NCBI RefSeq assembly: GCF_965638725.1 | Contig: NC_134958.1 | Location: forward strand, 16,185,464 to 16,249,463 | DNA length: 64,000 bases | Source: Aptenodytes patagonicus | Taxonomy: Eukaryota; Chordata; Aves; Sphenisciformes; Spheniscidae | Direction of reading: 5' to 3' | In this document: piece by piece, positions 27,573-41,700 of the stretch | How the letters are laid out: the number at the start of each line of letters is the position of its first letter | Numbering within the stretch: position 1 is the first letter of the stretch | Translations under genes and position numbers: made by a program | The notes under the pieces: generated by a model | Databases searched by the model: none | The model's input: the letters and a program-made list of their open reading frames with translations, nothing else | Told to the model about the DNA's origin: nothing

Positions 27573-30500
27573 GAGTCTGAAGACAGAGAGAGATGCATGT
27601 GCATCGCTGCAAGTGCTGTATGAGCTGATTTGGTCCCTGCCTGAAAACATAATCCCGACTGTTTAAAATTGATACACAAATTCAGTGGCTACAGTCACGC
27701 TGTGGTTACTGTAAATCCTTCCCAACGCAGACCACCTTCATCTGAGTTCTGGTATTTTCTTGGATATCTGCTGTGTAAAAGAGCTTTTTGACAGAGTCCC
27801 AACAATCCTCTTAATTTGTCTTTTAAACACTTTACCAAAAGGAAAACAAAGGAAGCTGAACCATCCAGAGAAGACAGGGTGGTCTAATACTTGGAAATAG
27901 AGCAGTGGGAACCAGGAGGATTCTGGTTTCTAATCCATTTGAGCTGCTGCTTCAGTCCTTGACCTCCTTGTACTTTTGTCAACATGCCTGGAAAATGGAG
28001 CACAAAACTAGACCTTGAAAACTTGATACTGTGTCTGCGTTGAAAGTTCCTGGATAAAAATGTTAGGAGGAAATGCCAAGGATCTGATTTTTCAGTGAAT
28101 CTGATTTTTCAGCCTATCTGCTTTCTGTGCTGTGTTTAGCTCTTTGCCCTGCAGTCTGTGATATGCTGCAATGCTTTCCAAGTGGGGAGCTGTTTTACCT
28201 GCCACGCATCTGAGACTGAAGGTCTTGTGCTGGCTCTGCAGTAACCAACAGGCTCTGTAGATTGTCTTTGCTGCAGAATGACAGACTTAAGTCTAGATTT
28301 CCTTGCTTTAGGGGGAGTTTCAAGGTTGTTTTTCTTAGAATAAGAAAATGGTTTATTGTGTGACAGGTAGAATGGCTATGAAAAGAGGGAAGGAAAAAAT
28401 AAAGTAAGTCCAATAAAACTATGTAAAAGCTGTAACATCAGCCAACCAAAGCAAGGAAGCTTCCTGAATCGGGCTATGTTTACTTTAAACACAGCTCACT
28501 GTGCCTTGCTATTTCAGTACATATTGTGTGTGGTATCCAGCTATTTTAAAGATAAGATCAAATTCGCAATTCAGATCAAAATGTCTCTCCCAGCTGTGAA
28601 CTTCTTAAGCATTACTGAGAGTCACAATGGAAGACCATGGTCTGTGTGGTGCTGTATGTGATACCGTGTAAGGATAAATATTTGTCAGGATGTCCAAGGG
28701 CAGTCTGAGCCTCCTATAGAGCTCAAGAGAATTCATCTCTTCAGGTTGCCTGGCACCCTTTTGCTAGGAAACTTTTTCAGATGGACTGAATTTAATAAGC
28801 ATTGTGGGATAAGCGGAGAAGAGAAAAGAATGAGTAAAAAATACGGCCACTACAGCTGCTACCTGGATGAGGGGAAAGGAATCTTTGTAGGTGTGCACAC
28901 GATAAGCCTCCCGTATGCATGTACCACACTGGTACTATTGATATGGAGTGGGGATGGCAGAAGGAAAACTGCAGTCTACTTAATCAACCTCCTTTCCTCT
29001 TCTGCCCTTCTAGCTGTTGCTGGCTTCTCTACTGAGAAAATGAGCTACCCCTACTCAGTAAGCTAGAGTCCTTCATATTGTCTGCAGGAGAAGGGTAGCT
29101 GTAAGTTTCTACATACATAACAAACCAACTCAAAATGCTCACAAACTCAACTATTTGTTTTTAAAATGAAACAGGTTCCATTTAAAGACATGCATATGTC
29201 AACAAGTATATGTTTGCATAGGTCCCATGAAAGTGTTTTTTCAAAGACAAAACTGGATTTTCACCAGATCTGTCACCCTGTGACAACTACCATGAAGCAA
29301 GCTCCAGCACCGTCCCTGCTGGGCCAGCTACTTACTGCATAGTAGCCCTGCAAAGGTGCAGGTAAGTATGCCAGGACTACCAATTTGTGCTATGCTGTGG
29401 TGTGCTTTCTGACATGGTATCTGGCTGATGGTCTCTCTTGCACTTCCCAGCTGTGGTCCTTCCTTCATCAGTGACAAGTGCAGACACTCTGTTGGAAGAC
29501 CCAATGCATGGCATTAGATGCACCAGGGCAGAGAGGAAGCGAGGAGTCCTGACCACCAGATGTTTGGAAAATGTAGAGTTAACATTAGCTTATTCACAGC
29601 AAACACAGGTTCCCAGGTGCTGATGGAAAGGTCTGTCTGTCTGATAGGTGGCTGTTGGGACATTTTGCTTTTTTGGGCAAGTTTGGAGTTTCGGGGGCTT
29701 TTGTTTTGTTTTTTGTTTTGGTCAGAGGAGAAAAAAAACAACTGAGCCTGGGGAGGTTTCTTTTCTGGTTGTGTTCTCTAGGTGTCTGTTAGGTCTTCTC
29801 TCTCTTGTGGGTGAAATCTTGACTACATATATGGGATTTTATTACGTTTTTAGCTTACCTTGTGTCCACAAGTAAAGTGAGAGGCAGGCAGTATCTGCAA
29901 TCTGCTGTGGTGACATTGCCAGGCTGGTAGTACAGGACATGTCATGACGCACTGTGGGCGTGACATTAAATACCTATCTTTCAGATTATTTGAGCAAAAT
30001 AATGAGCATTTTGTACTCGTGCAATTGCCACTTACCTAGCTTCTTGTTGCAATGTGTTTGTATTCACCTGGAGGGCTTTTACTGTAAAGCTTCACAGTGC
30101 TGTTTCCAGGAAAGGTAGGTGCTTATGACTCAAAGTGGGATGACACAAGCCTCAGGAGCCTGTGTATAAACTGCAGCATCCGTAGATGTCAACATGCCAT
30201 CAAATGAGTGACGTTAGCAGTTGCATCTGAAGGACAGTGCAGGTGGCAGGAGGGAATTGAATACATGGAAACTCACTGGGGTGGGAAGTCTGCCTAGATT
30301 TGTTCTATATGGTGTCAAGCTTACCACCAGTGCACAGGATGAGTAACTCCTGGACAGAGTAGGTCTCCACACCGAGTGATTAAATAGACCTGTACCACCT
30401 ATACCTGCCAAGCCTAGAGCATCAGATATCAGGTAATTGAGCTTTGATTCCACAAACTTTTATAAGTCTTGTTATTTTAGCTTTTCTTCTCAAGAATATA

Positions 30501-33500
30501 AAGATACCAGCCGGCCACAGAGCATACTGGTGCTACCCGCTGCACAAACTGCAATTACACTTTCTTGAAGCATACATGCAGTGACATGCTGCTGACCACA
30601 AACATGAGTGTGCACGGCTGCCAGAGACCATCTGTGAGGCCCTTTGAGGATGCTCTGTGCCTGAGTGCAGAGATTCAGATGAAAGCAGCACATTTTAACT
30701 TTGATTGGCACTTCATCTAGTCAGTGCAATTGTTCTCATTGCCTTTATAAATTTTACAAATGTAGAAGTAATATGGAGGGAAAAAGGGAGATTGTCATCC
30801 ATTAAATTTGCTGCTCCTCTGAAATGTTTCTGTGCTTAGCAGAGCTTGGCGTTTCTGGCTTTTGGGGAAAATGAGAAAAAAAAAAAAAAGCCCACAAAAA
30901 GGGAAAGCTGGTGCAAGTTTTCTGGAGAGAGGAGGACTGTTTTTCCACAAGAAACGCTTGAAAGTCTTAAACATGGGTGCTGCAGTCGTGACTAAGATGC
31001 CTCACATAAGTCATCCTTATCACCAAAGGCACCCAAGGGAGCGTACCCCGCAGCTGGCAGCAGAGAGTGGGCAGCAGTGGTGGCGATAGCTGTGGGGGTG
31101 TCTGCCTCAGTCTCAAAAGTCCTCCTGCAAAAGTGGGTCTTAATCCCACTTTGCAGGTACGTTTTAATACATCGTGATTTGTGTTTAATGACGCAATGCC
31201 CTCTGTATACCATGATTCTATGCATTTTGCCAAAATACAGGGGTTTGTTGCAAAGAATCTCATGCTTATATCCATGAAGCTGGTGACCACTTCCCATAGG
31301 GGTGATAAATTGCCTAGTGGCACTACTGCTTTATTTTGTTGCTGGCATCCTTCAACATAGTGAGGGTGACAAAAGTCATCCCTCTGCACTGCTAAGCAGC
31401 CAGGGAGTCCTGCTGTGGCTGACACTGCAGCTGAGGTATTGCACCCTCCCTGTTGACTTGTGTTAATTATGCCCTAGTAGCGCACCTTTTGTCTTGTTTT
31501 CCCAGCAGCAACTGGTGTGGAGCCAATCATGATGCTCCCTCTGCAAAAAGGGTTCATATATAAACCAACCTAAAAGAGAGATTGACAAGCTAAAGGGTAT
31601 CTTGAAGCTTTGGAATCTTGAGATTGAGCTCCTGCCAGAGCACAGGTTTCTTGCAAGATGGGGGAAATTATTTAATCCTCCTTGGATATCAATTCTCCAG
31701 CGATGAAATACAATACAGAACAGCCAGGTTGCCATTCAAGAAGTAGTGGCCTGCTGCTCAGCAAAGATCCTTTTCAGTATAGAACCACAGTCAAAATAGC
31801 ATTCAAGACGTTAAGGTGCACGGTGACTAATGTGAGAAGGTGTATAGTGCTTTCCTATAAAAGTGCTACTGCTGTAAGAAGTACTCAGATACTACTGCAT
31901 GACTCTAAGAGGACAGAAAACTGAGTGGTCCTGAGTCTGGAGAAATTAATTTATGACGGACAGAAAGAGCATAGATAACATCTACCCTTTACCATTTTGT
32001 AACACTGTAACAAGGAGACAATCGCCAGAAGGGAGCAAGGAGAATCAAAATTGGTACTTTTTTATACAGCATGATTAGACACACTGGTGCTGATGGTGAT
32101 AATTTAGCAAGAAACAAAAGTTCATAGCTGGTAAGAATACCCACTATTCATGAAAATGTGTCAGCAGGAATTACTAAACCTATAGTTCAGGAAGTAAGCC
32201 AGTCTCTAATGATTAGAAATCCAGGGAGAGATTTGGAGGGAGTGGGAGGATAACTAACATCTGTCTCCTGTGAAGTTCTTGCATATCTTTCTGAAACAGG
32301 AAATCCTGGCCACTGAGAGGCAAGATAGACAGCAGCTCTGATGCAGTCTGGGCATTTGTACTACTCTGCATAATACTGAGTGATGATCTGGGAGGCAATA
32401 TGAGGTAGTTTGTGACTATGGCTGGACTATGACTTGACAGAAAGAATTTATCGGAAACCAAGTTGTCTTTTGCCTCAACATTCTCAAACAAATGATTTTC
32501 AATGACACTTTAGACCTGGGTTCATTCCACCTAACTTCAGGCACTGACCTAGGAAGGTATCAGCAGTGTAAGAAAAGTATAAGCAGGTATGTTCATGCTT
32601 TCATTAGGGGACTGGAGTGTCTACCCTTCTTGTGATCTTTCTCAGAATTTTCTTTTTTTTCCTCTGACTTGATAAGATCCCAGTATCTCTGTCTTTCACT
32701 GAAAACATGATCTGTTGGATGTTTGCTTACTGGAATATGGATCAACACCAGTGGCCAGCCCAGTTGCAAAGATACCATTTGTGACATGCGGAATATGACA
32801 TCTGCAGTCTAGTGAGTTTTGAGCGGTCACCATTTCACAATGTGAGCCCTAAGCATTCCTCCACTTTTCCAGAATTCACACAGGACAGAATGAACTGTGG
32901 TGAAATGCGTGTAGTTTATTTACTGGTGGCCTACACTAGCCGTGTCATCAGGAATCTGTAAAATTTTATAGGTTAACAAGACCCCAATTTCTACTTGAAC
33001 AGGTTCCCCACTTTGTATCACCAAGGTCTGTACAAAATCATGCTGTTCTAGCCCAAGGGAAACCTCAGAATTTCTACACAGGGAAAACCTAATCTTCTCA
33101 GAAGGTTTTACATTAAAATGATCAGATGGTATTTACCAAAAGACAGCTAAAAATTCAGCCAAAGCAATTATAAGTGTCTAGACTACATGGGGCTACAGAA
33201 ACAGTGGAATTCAAGTTATATCTACATAATAGTGTAAGTCAGTGAATTATATCCTTTGTGTTGCTGTTGTACAGTGGTTGCTGGTACCCAAACATGCTAA
33301 CTTAAAGGTAGCTGAGGAATCTGACCTCTATACTGCAGCTATTTCTGGTACTGTCAGACAAAGAGCAATCTAACCACAGGCTGAAAACTTTCCAGAGAAT
33401 TTGATGGGATCTGTGGAAACTATGCCAAACACCTGCGGTATTAATAGAAAATTAATAAACAACATCTGCCACAAAAGGTTAAAAACTGAAGAAATTGTAT

Positions 33501-34689
33501 AGGTTCTGTAGATGGGGGAAACAAAAGACATTTGAACTATGCCAGCAGTGCTATTTTGGCAATACAGAAACAGAATCCAAACAATCTTAAAGCTATGTGG
33601 TTGACAATAGGCACTCAAGAAATCTGTGGACGTGGGCCAGTAGCAAGCATGCAAAAAACCCCCACCTTATTTCAGGTATCCTTAATGCTGGTGTTCATCT
33701 GTATGTGTGTTTGTGTGGTTGTCCTGCATTGCAAAAATCCAACCTAGAGATGTGGAAGTTAATGCCAGGTTCCCATCAGGGTCAAAACTTCAGCCAAATA
33801 TCCAAATATGTTTCAACTGATTATTTTTCCCGATACTTCCATTGCCGTCAGAGAATCACCTTTATACTGAAATGATTCCAAATCTAAGGGTGAGATCCTG
33901 TTTGTGGTTACAGCAGATTTATGCAGAAAAGGCATACCATTAAACAGGAAGATTTGGCCAACTGGGTAGGACCCAGAAAGTGTTCTAGTTGTACTCATCT
34001 TCCATTGCAGTTTATGCCCACGCTGGCCACTGTCCCGTGCATAAGCCAAGGAAAGGAAAACAATATTCCATTGAGAAATCTGCTTCAACATTGTCTCCCT
34101 AAGGACAGGGACAGAAATGCTCGGCAGGAATACAATTCTGGAGGGCACTTCAATGACTTTTGTTCAATGTTTAATTCTATAGGATCTTTTTGTCTAAGTA
34201 TTTTCTTTCTCTTGTTAATTCATCAAAATACTAAACATGTATATCAACACAGGAGAACCCCAAAATTCATAGAGACTCCATAACTCCAGTCATATGAGGA
34301 GAAGTGGGAAATGTACCAAAACTCCTCCTCAAGAGCTTGCTAGCCTGTCTGCTGTCAGAATATTTTGGTGTACTTTTCATTCTAATGCTTTAGCAAAAGT
34401 ACACTGTGTGTCATAACATAGCGGATTGAAGATTTCTAAAGTGTTTGTTACTCCCCGAAATGTTTTACTAAAATAAAATGAGCTAGAAAATGAACAACCA
34501 TAAGGTGTTTTCAAGGTATCCGGTGCATGCTATTAATGTATTAACATATTATTGTTTCTGCACAATGTCTGTAGAAATTACTGGGAATTTTGCTATTGAT
34601 TTTAGAGGGAGGAGGATTGGGCCTTGTGTTACTATATTAATCATTTGGTAAATATTTCTCTAAAAGGTAGGAATATAGAAATTTCCAGG

Positions 34690-34790
34690 GGCAGAGTGAT
34701 GGTCTAGCATCCTGTTTTCAACAGTGGCCAATTCCCAGGGCCCCATAGGAAGGCAAATCCCCTCCTTTCCTTCCCCCCATGTCTAGTGTC
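34690..34790 (-). mobile_element. Possible ancient CR1/L3-type 3' fragment
   Basis: The string TGGTCTAGCATCCTGTTTTCAA, then a CAGTGGCCA segment, resembles the 3' UTR of old amniote CR1/L3 elements as I remember them. Similarity is by recollection only and the boundaries are guessed. Confidence 0.35.
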
Positions 34791-37700
34791 AGTTGTGTCA
34801 CAGGAGACTACTGTCAGTCTCTCTCTGATCATTGCTAGCCATGGGGTAAACCTGATTGATAGCTCTGGCTGATTTTATGCTAGCTAGCTCACCATTTTGT
34901 CCGACCCAAACCTGATCCTGCATACATATCTGTACGTATCTCTTGTTTCAATGCTAGTAACTTCTTTGTTCAGTGACCTGTGGCAGCAATGGATCTCCAG
35001 GTTAATTATAAAAAGCAATAAGATATTTCCTTTGTACTACTTTAATTTTATTAACCCATATTAATATCCAGAGCACCTTCGTTTACTTCTCAGTTATTAT
35101 CAGACAGATGCTAGTAAAAATGAGAGCAGAAGTAGGGCAATTGTCTTTTAGTGATTTTTTTTGTGTCTTTCTGTTCTTGTTCTGCAGCAGGGAGAATAGG
35201 TGTTCCGGACAGGTCTGTTCTAAGCATTCATTACTATCCGTACCCCTCTTATATCTGCTTTCTCTGCTTACATTAGAATACTGCAGTTCTAAAATCAGCA
35301 AGATTAAGTTGTACTAACTAAAAGACATTGTTAATCAACTGTCATGCATGTGACTGTGTATGTGTGCATTTAGAAAAAGCTTTGTGAGTTATACTTAGAC
35401 AAAGCTAACGGGAAAAGAACACCCCTTGCAGAAGCTGTATTTTGGAATAAATACAGCAGCCCTATAGTGCTCACTTTCCATGCTGAAATACTTACGCAAA
35501 AAACAAACCTGCAACAGGGAAGAATTTAAATACATCTCTTGAGATATGCCATTTTTGTTTACTGCTGCCAGCTGAAGATGAGATTCTACCCAAGCAAGCT
35601 ATAGGATATATGCCCTATTAGGCCAACTCAAGGAGGCCTAATAGAATCCCATGTGTTTCTCAGTTCAGCCACTCTGCTAGCTTTTCAAGCTTTCAGGTAA
35701 CTCCTCTCAAAGATTTCCAGAGGTGGGAATAGTGCTCTATTAACCTATAATAAATAAACTTCTCAAAGAAGTAATCTGGGTAGGCCAGAAGTGCAGCAAA
35801 ATGCCTAAGCATGGTGAGGTTATGATAAAAGAATAGCAGTTAATCATTCAGGGAAATTCAATTTTCAAGTTAATGCTCATGACACATTTTAGAAATCTGT
35901 ATCTACAAAATTAAATATATATTATTAAAATTAATTCAGGCAACTAAAGACTTCATCAACAGATATGGTTTGAAAACTTTTTACAAAGGCATATCAGAAG
36001 TACTAGAGACAGGGCCAACCATCTGAATAGAAAGAGTACGATAAAACGGAGTTGAGTGATACGAAAGAGAACCAGACTTCCCCAGAGCCTGCAAAGAGTT
36101 TGTCATAATATAGTCACTCTGCATGGCTTTCTGTGTATTTTTTTTTCTGCATTTCCCTTGGATTCAGGTAGTTTGTTAGGCAGAGTAAATTTTAGGCACA
36201 TTCTGAAATGCAGGGAAAGCAGAAGAATTTTATGCCATCCAAATCTCCTGATTGGAATAAATTTACGGAGTAAGTCAAAATCCAACGGAAGTGAATGGGT
36301 CTTTCAAGTAATTTCAAAGGTCTTTTGATCAAGTACTCGCTACTTTTTGTTGTGGTTTTCTCTGGAGAGAGAAACCTGATGGAAAGAGTTCCGCTGCAGA
36401 AACAATTTAATTTCATAGTAGAAACTTTAATTTCTGAATTATGAGTGAACTTGCAAACTGGTTTATTTCCTTTTGTAGACCAGCCTTTATCACTCAAAAG
36501 CCACAGGTTATTTAGATTTCACATTATCATCAAGCAGGCAGAATGTCAGGAAATCCTGCTCTACTGGTCCAAGTCACTGATACTGGTTTGATCTATTTCA
36601 AAGTCTGTAATATTTCTTGAAAATGCCTTCCTGCAATAGTTCAAATCTCTTGCTCTGTGATCAGGACCCAGAACCATGCTACTCTCAGCTGCATTCTTGC
36701 TATATGGATGATGCACCATATGCAGGTGAAGGGAAAACATACTCCTCCTGGGCTGAAGCGGCCTGAAGGATGACACACTGGAAATCTGGGGAGTGGCCAT
36801 CCAGATTCACAGATACAGTGTGTGACCAAATATATAAGTGGTTAGGTGTGTGAACCCATTTCCTTCCTAGGACTGGGTCTGTTGTTAGAAGGGCATTTCC
36901 CTAAGTAATATTTAGTCATTGTGGCTGAGCTATTAGTAAGTATCCTTAACTATTTAGTCCTCCCCACACTCCCTCCTAATACCTTTACTTCAGTTAGGCC
37001 CAGCAATATCTTCTGTATTGATTATAACTTTACCTCTTTTTCTATTATTGTAATGACTTATGCACAGAGGAAATAAGACAGTTCTTGGTGACAGGGTAAG
37101 AAAATTTCCTTATAGTGTAGACACAGATAAGTCCACTGGAATGGTTTTTGGAGCGGGAGGGACCAAACTTTTCCTGATGAAAGTCCCCTGATATCAAGAG
37201 TCAGTATTACCTGATATTTTATGGTTAAAATACCTCCTCTTCCACCTTATTTTCTTTTTAAATGACTTCTAATAAACTCCTTTTTAGTATGTAGAAAGAA
37301 AATGAATAATAGAACCAGATCTTCCACTTGTACTTCACAACTCTCATGTCCCAGCTATGTGTGCGAACAGGCAATGGGCTGGGAGAGTCATTAAGAACTG
37401 CTTAATTCCCATGTGTATCATTCTGAGATGGGGAGCATGGAGGCCCAAAACTCGGTCTAAAACAAGGGGGAAGCCAGACAACCAAGAACTTCTGTAGCAT
37501 CTGTGCGGATGTTCTAGACAAATGCCTGGTTGCTTTGTTGGTTAGAAAAACGTTGCAGCATCCTCTGCCCTGAAGCAGGGTTGAAGTCCACCACTTGCTA
37601 TTCTGGCCTTCTATCATAAAATACAGCTGAAGCAAAACATATTTTTTCCCCTTCTTCCTCTTCTATGTTTCCTTTCCTGTAGAGAAATAAAGGTGAAATG

Positions 37701-40700
37701 TGTCTCATCTTCCCTTTTGTAAGCTAAAAGAAGTCAGTCAAATGCATGCAGTGATTTCCTGTCCTTAATGCTCCCACTCCCTGAATTATGTCCATTCCTT
37801 ACACTTATAGAAGAACTTGCACGCCACAATTTATTTCTACCTCTAAAATTTCCTTATTTCCTGCCACCATGACAATATGGAAATCAGTCTTTTGGAAGAG
37901 ATCTATCCCTTGATATTATCTCCAGGGAGTGGAATATGATTTTAAATGCAGCTACCTAACAATATAACTGTGGTGCTAATGGTGGGGCGTGCCTGTTTTC
38001 TACTCTTCTACCTACCTTAACCAGTTCAATTACGTGACCTGGCCAAGTCACACCCCTATGTAAACAATGCGGCTGTTCCTGTGCTGCATTATTTTTACAT
38101 GACATTTATGCTGAACTGTCCTGCTTGCGTGGACTGACTAAACCAAAACCTACTGCTGAAGAATGAATGACAGGCTTCCAGCATTGCACATGTGTCTTGG
38201 GCTAGACAGTGCTATGGGCTGTGACCCAGTTGTTAACTGAATGGGATACCTACGTGAAAGAGGAAATGGTGAAGATGAATCAAGGGGTGGTACTTTTTCT
38301 GCTGAATCAGAACTGGATTGATGCCCTGTATGCTTCAGCAAAATCTGAAGTGATGCTATCTAATTTGTGATTGAAAAATGACAGTGCTATTTTTTCATTC
38401 ATATGCGGCCATATATTCATGACAAATGAAACTGTCCTATATTTGTCTTGATATATTTCATATATCTCAGTTAAGTCCAAGCTTTTATTTTTTATTTAAT
38501 AAAATAAAAGCCATGACTATAGCTGTGTAAATACTATGACTTATAGACATGCTCAATCAAAAGCCCTCCCAAATAAAGCTAAAAATATCTCTTTTTCCTG
38601 AAAAACGTGCCCTTCTAGGGCTTTGCAGCCTTCTTTAAAATCTTAGCAGTAATTTTTATTTCACTATAAATTGCTTTTTAACAGTCTGAGACTGCAAATC
38701 ATAGCTACCAGGTGTATTCCTCATTTTTCTAACTGCTAGGTGCACAAACTGTGTGAAATACACAGACATGCATATATATGCATAAAGGTACATGGCAGAA
38801 TCCTGTTACTATTATCATTACCTGATCAACTTCGATGGACTTGCTCTATGTTCTTGCCCAGATACTGCTTTGAGTGACTAACCCATTGTCTTTTGTCTTT
38901 TCTGTCTCTTCCAGAGGAAATGATAGTGGACATTGCCTTGTATTATTTATTGAGCTATCTGGCATTTTGTGACTTTATTGATATGTAGTTAAAAAGTACT
39001 TTGAGAACCTCAACAGGAAGATGGACTTTAAGTAGGAAGTAGGACAACAATTAAAAGCAGAAAACATTAAAAGGAACATTTATTGCAATTATAGTCTGTG
39101 ACTCTACATTATCAGTAAAGATGGAATCAAGCTGTTATTGCAGGTAACTCCAGGAATTTCTTTTTTTATTCAATTCAACCATAACTGAAATAGTCACATA
39201 AAATGGGTACTGAGGCCTTTGCAAAATAAAATCTATATTCTGCATTTCAAACTTCTGGTGTGGGAATTCCTAATTATATATTTGTATATGTGAGATCAGC
39301 AGGGGAGGCTCTGAGTTTCTGTAGTAATCCTGTATTAGCCATGTACCAAGAGTGTTAAGTGACAGCAAACAGTTATATCAATAGGTTTGAGAAGTGATAT
39401 GATGCTTGTAGCTAAACCAAGCTGGACATTCAGATAGCTGTATGTTGCTTCAAAAAGGTAACTATAAACCACAGTAGCTCCAAATGCAGCAAAGACATAT
39501 TTGCCAGTGAAAGATGAAGTATTTCTCAAGAAAAGAACTGTACAATATTATATATTGGTTTGTATATTGCATATAAGGGGACCTATGACTACTGAATTTG
39601 GGGGCTCAGTTTCTGATATGTGTCCCCTAACAAGCTGTTTTATGACCGTTAGCAGGCTAAAATTTTCATGCCAGCTGTAATGCCCAAAAAAAGAGAGCTT
39701 GAGAGTTACATGATGCTGAGCTAAGTGTGTGTCTGTAGAATACAAGGGTGAAGGCTAGCAGAAAAAAGAAACGGCTCTGAGGAAAAATAGGTGATCAAGC
39801 CCACAGGTCTTACTGAGTCTGGTTCTGAAATACTTTTCGTGCATCTGTCCATCTGATAGTCTCTGCTATAAATGGGTTTCATGCCTTAGGGATGATGAAG
39901 ACAGAATAGATTTTAATCCCCCTGGAAAGTGAAGGCTATTAGAAGTTAATAATAACACCTCATTTTTGTAGCAATACAAATGGGACTTTATAACCTTAAT
40001 GACCACAGGTGTGAGTTCTTGTTCAACTTGTAATTCTGCAATTATTCCCAAATCCCACAGGATTAATATTCCAGTTGATCAAGTGTTATTGGAACTTTTC
40101 TTCTTCCTCTGGACTCTGTCAGCAGTTAGCCTGAAGATGGAGAGGAGATTTTGATGAAAAAAAATCAGCCTTTTTTCATGCCCACATTTAGGCAATTTGT
40201 TAAGGTAGGACCAGGCTACCCACTCCTGCAGGAATTCTTTTATGATCTGCTATTCTGTGAGGGCAGACCTACTTCCTACTTCATGTATTGTATGCTCTGT
40301 TGCCCATCTTGTGCCCGAGGGCTTTTCATATAAAGGCCTGTTGATTCTGTGACATCCTGTTTCATTTTTCCCACAGCATAATGATCTTCGGGCCTCCTGG
40401 GAAAAAAACATATCAGTAATGCTGGTGGTGGGGAGCAAGGTAGTCTGCAAAAAAATGAAGAAGGTGCCTACACTTAAAATTTCTTGCAGTCTCTGTGTAA
40501 TTATATTAGCTGTTTCACAACAACTGTTGCTCCAGATAGTCATACTATAGTGTCATCTTGTAATTAACCTGCTGTGCCTTTGGATCATTGCATTCACAAA
40601 GCACTGGCAGTATCCTGGTCAGATTATGTTCTGCCACCACATTGTATATTGTCTACGAGCAGTCTGTATGACTGTGTATACCTTTTGTGTAGTCTGTCCA

Positions 40701-41280
40701 ACTGTAAAAATCAGTAGAATACTGATGTTTTAGTCAAACTAATTCCCCAGTAGTGATTTACTTTCCATTCCCCCATGCTGTTTCTGTAAGCCAGTGCCAT
40801 GTTCAAACCACAGACATCATAAAATGCTCACAACAGTGTACTATGACCCTTGCAGGGAAAAAGAGCTGTAAACTGTGGCAATCTACTTCAGACTGTATCA
40901 GAACCAGGGAGGTAAGGTCACGGGTCCTGGCAAACAGGGACAAGCTGAAATCAAGCAGACATTTCTCCCTGATCTCTCAGGGAGTGAAAGAGGGAGTGAC
41001 TCTATGGATTGTCACTTCTTGGCTTACGTCTCCGTTGGGGGTGAGAGAGAATGGCAAATGTGGAATAATGAGCTGCAGCCAGAAATACATGCAGAGCTTG
41101 CCCTAGGCAAGGACAGATGCCAGGCACGAGAGCTCCTTTCAGAGGAGAGGAGAACTGTTGCTTGCTAGAAGCCTGTTACCTTTACCACTATTGGTGGGGA
41201 GTCTGTCATGTCGAGGCTGAAAAGATAGTGGTTAGAGATCCTATCACAGGCGAGCTATCAAGAAAGCAAACCCACAATTC
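34791..41280. other. Intergenic region, middle part
   Basis: AT-rich, no supported gene, RNA gene or recognisable transposon. Open frames are short and featureless. Confidence 0.55.
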
Positions 41281-41700
41281 AAGGTCCTCCTGAGTCAGTA
41301 GTTGTAGACATATCTTCATGTTTTATAGCCCTCATAGCTCGTCTTCCATGAGTTTATCCAGCTGCTTTTTGAGAGCTTTTATACTTTTCATAATCAGAGT
41401 ATCCTCTGCCATAATATAGTTTCGCAGATAAATGTGGTGCCTGGTTTACTTCAAATCCATTGTTCCCAAGGGTAGGAAATAATGACTAGCCATTCCCCAT
41501 TCACTTCTGCATAACAGTCATGATCTTCTACACCTCTGTTGCCCATTCCCCACCGTTGTCTTTTGTCCAAGCTGAAGATCCCAAATCTGTTTATCCTGTC
41601 TTCATCTGAAAATAATTTTATAACTTTGAGCTTTTTTGCAGCCCTTCTGTGTACATCTCATATTGCTGCAACATCTTCTCTTGAGCTTCCTTTTTCCTAC
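41281..41700 (-). mobile_element. Ancient CR1-like element remnant
   Basis: The plus strand follows the order expected for the complement of a CR1 3' region. A CATGAGTTTATCCAGCTGCT segment is followed by TTTTGAGAGCTTTTATACTTT, then TCTGCCATAATATAG, TCCAAGCTGAAGATCCCAAA and TTTTTTGCAGCCCTTCTGTG. These match the CR1 block that ends in 'leader-less' ORF2 C-terminal sequence (compare the younger copy at 60137). The copy is highly diverged with unclear ends. Confidence 0.55.

Larger units (their letters stand above)
22873..34689. other. Intergenic region, left part
   Basis: No supported gene. Contents seen: a 26-bp C run (23900-23925), a CA run at 27556-27572, a 15-bp tandem duplication at 26749-26778, a 17-bp near-duplication near 28083-28116 and A/T runs. 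Open frames of up to 152 codons on either strand lack domains, consistent splice context or paralogues, and I treat them as chance. Confidence 0.6.

Noticed and set aside
30967..31425. 152-codon minus-strand frame in the intergenic region
   Set aside because: No recognisable domain, no splice or poly-A context, and overlapped by other frames in other phases; chance is sufficient.
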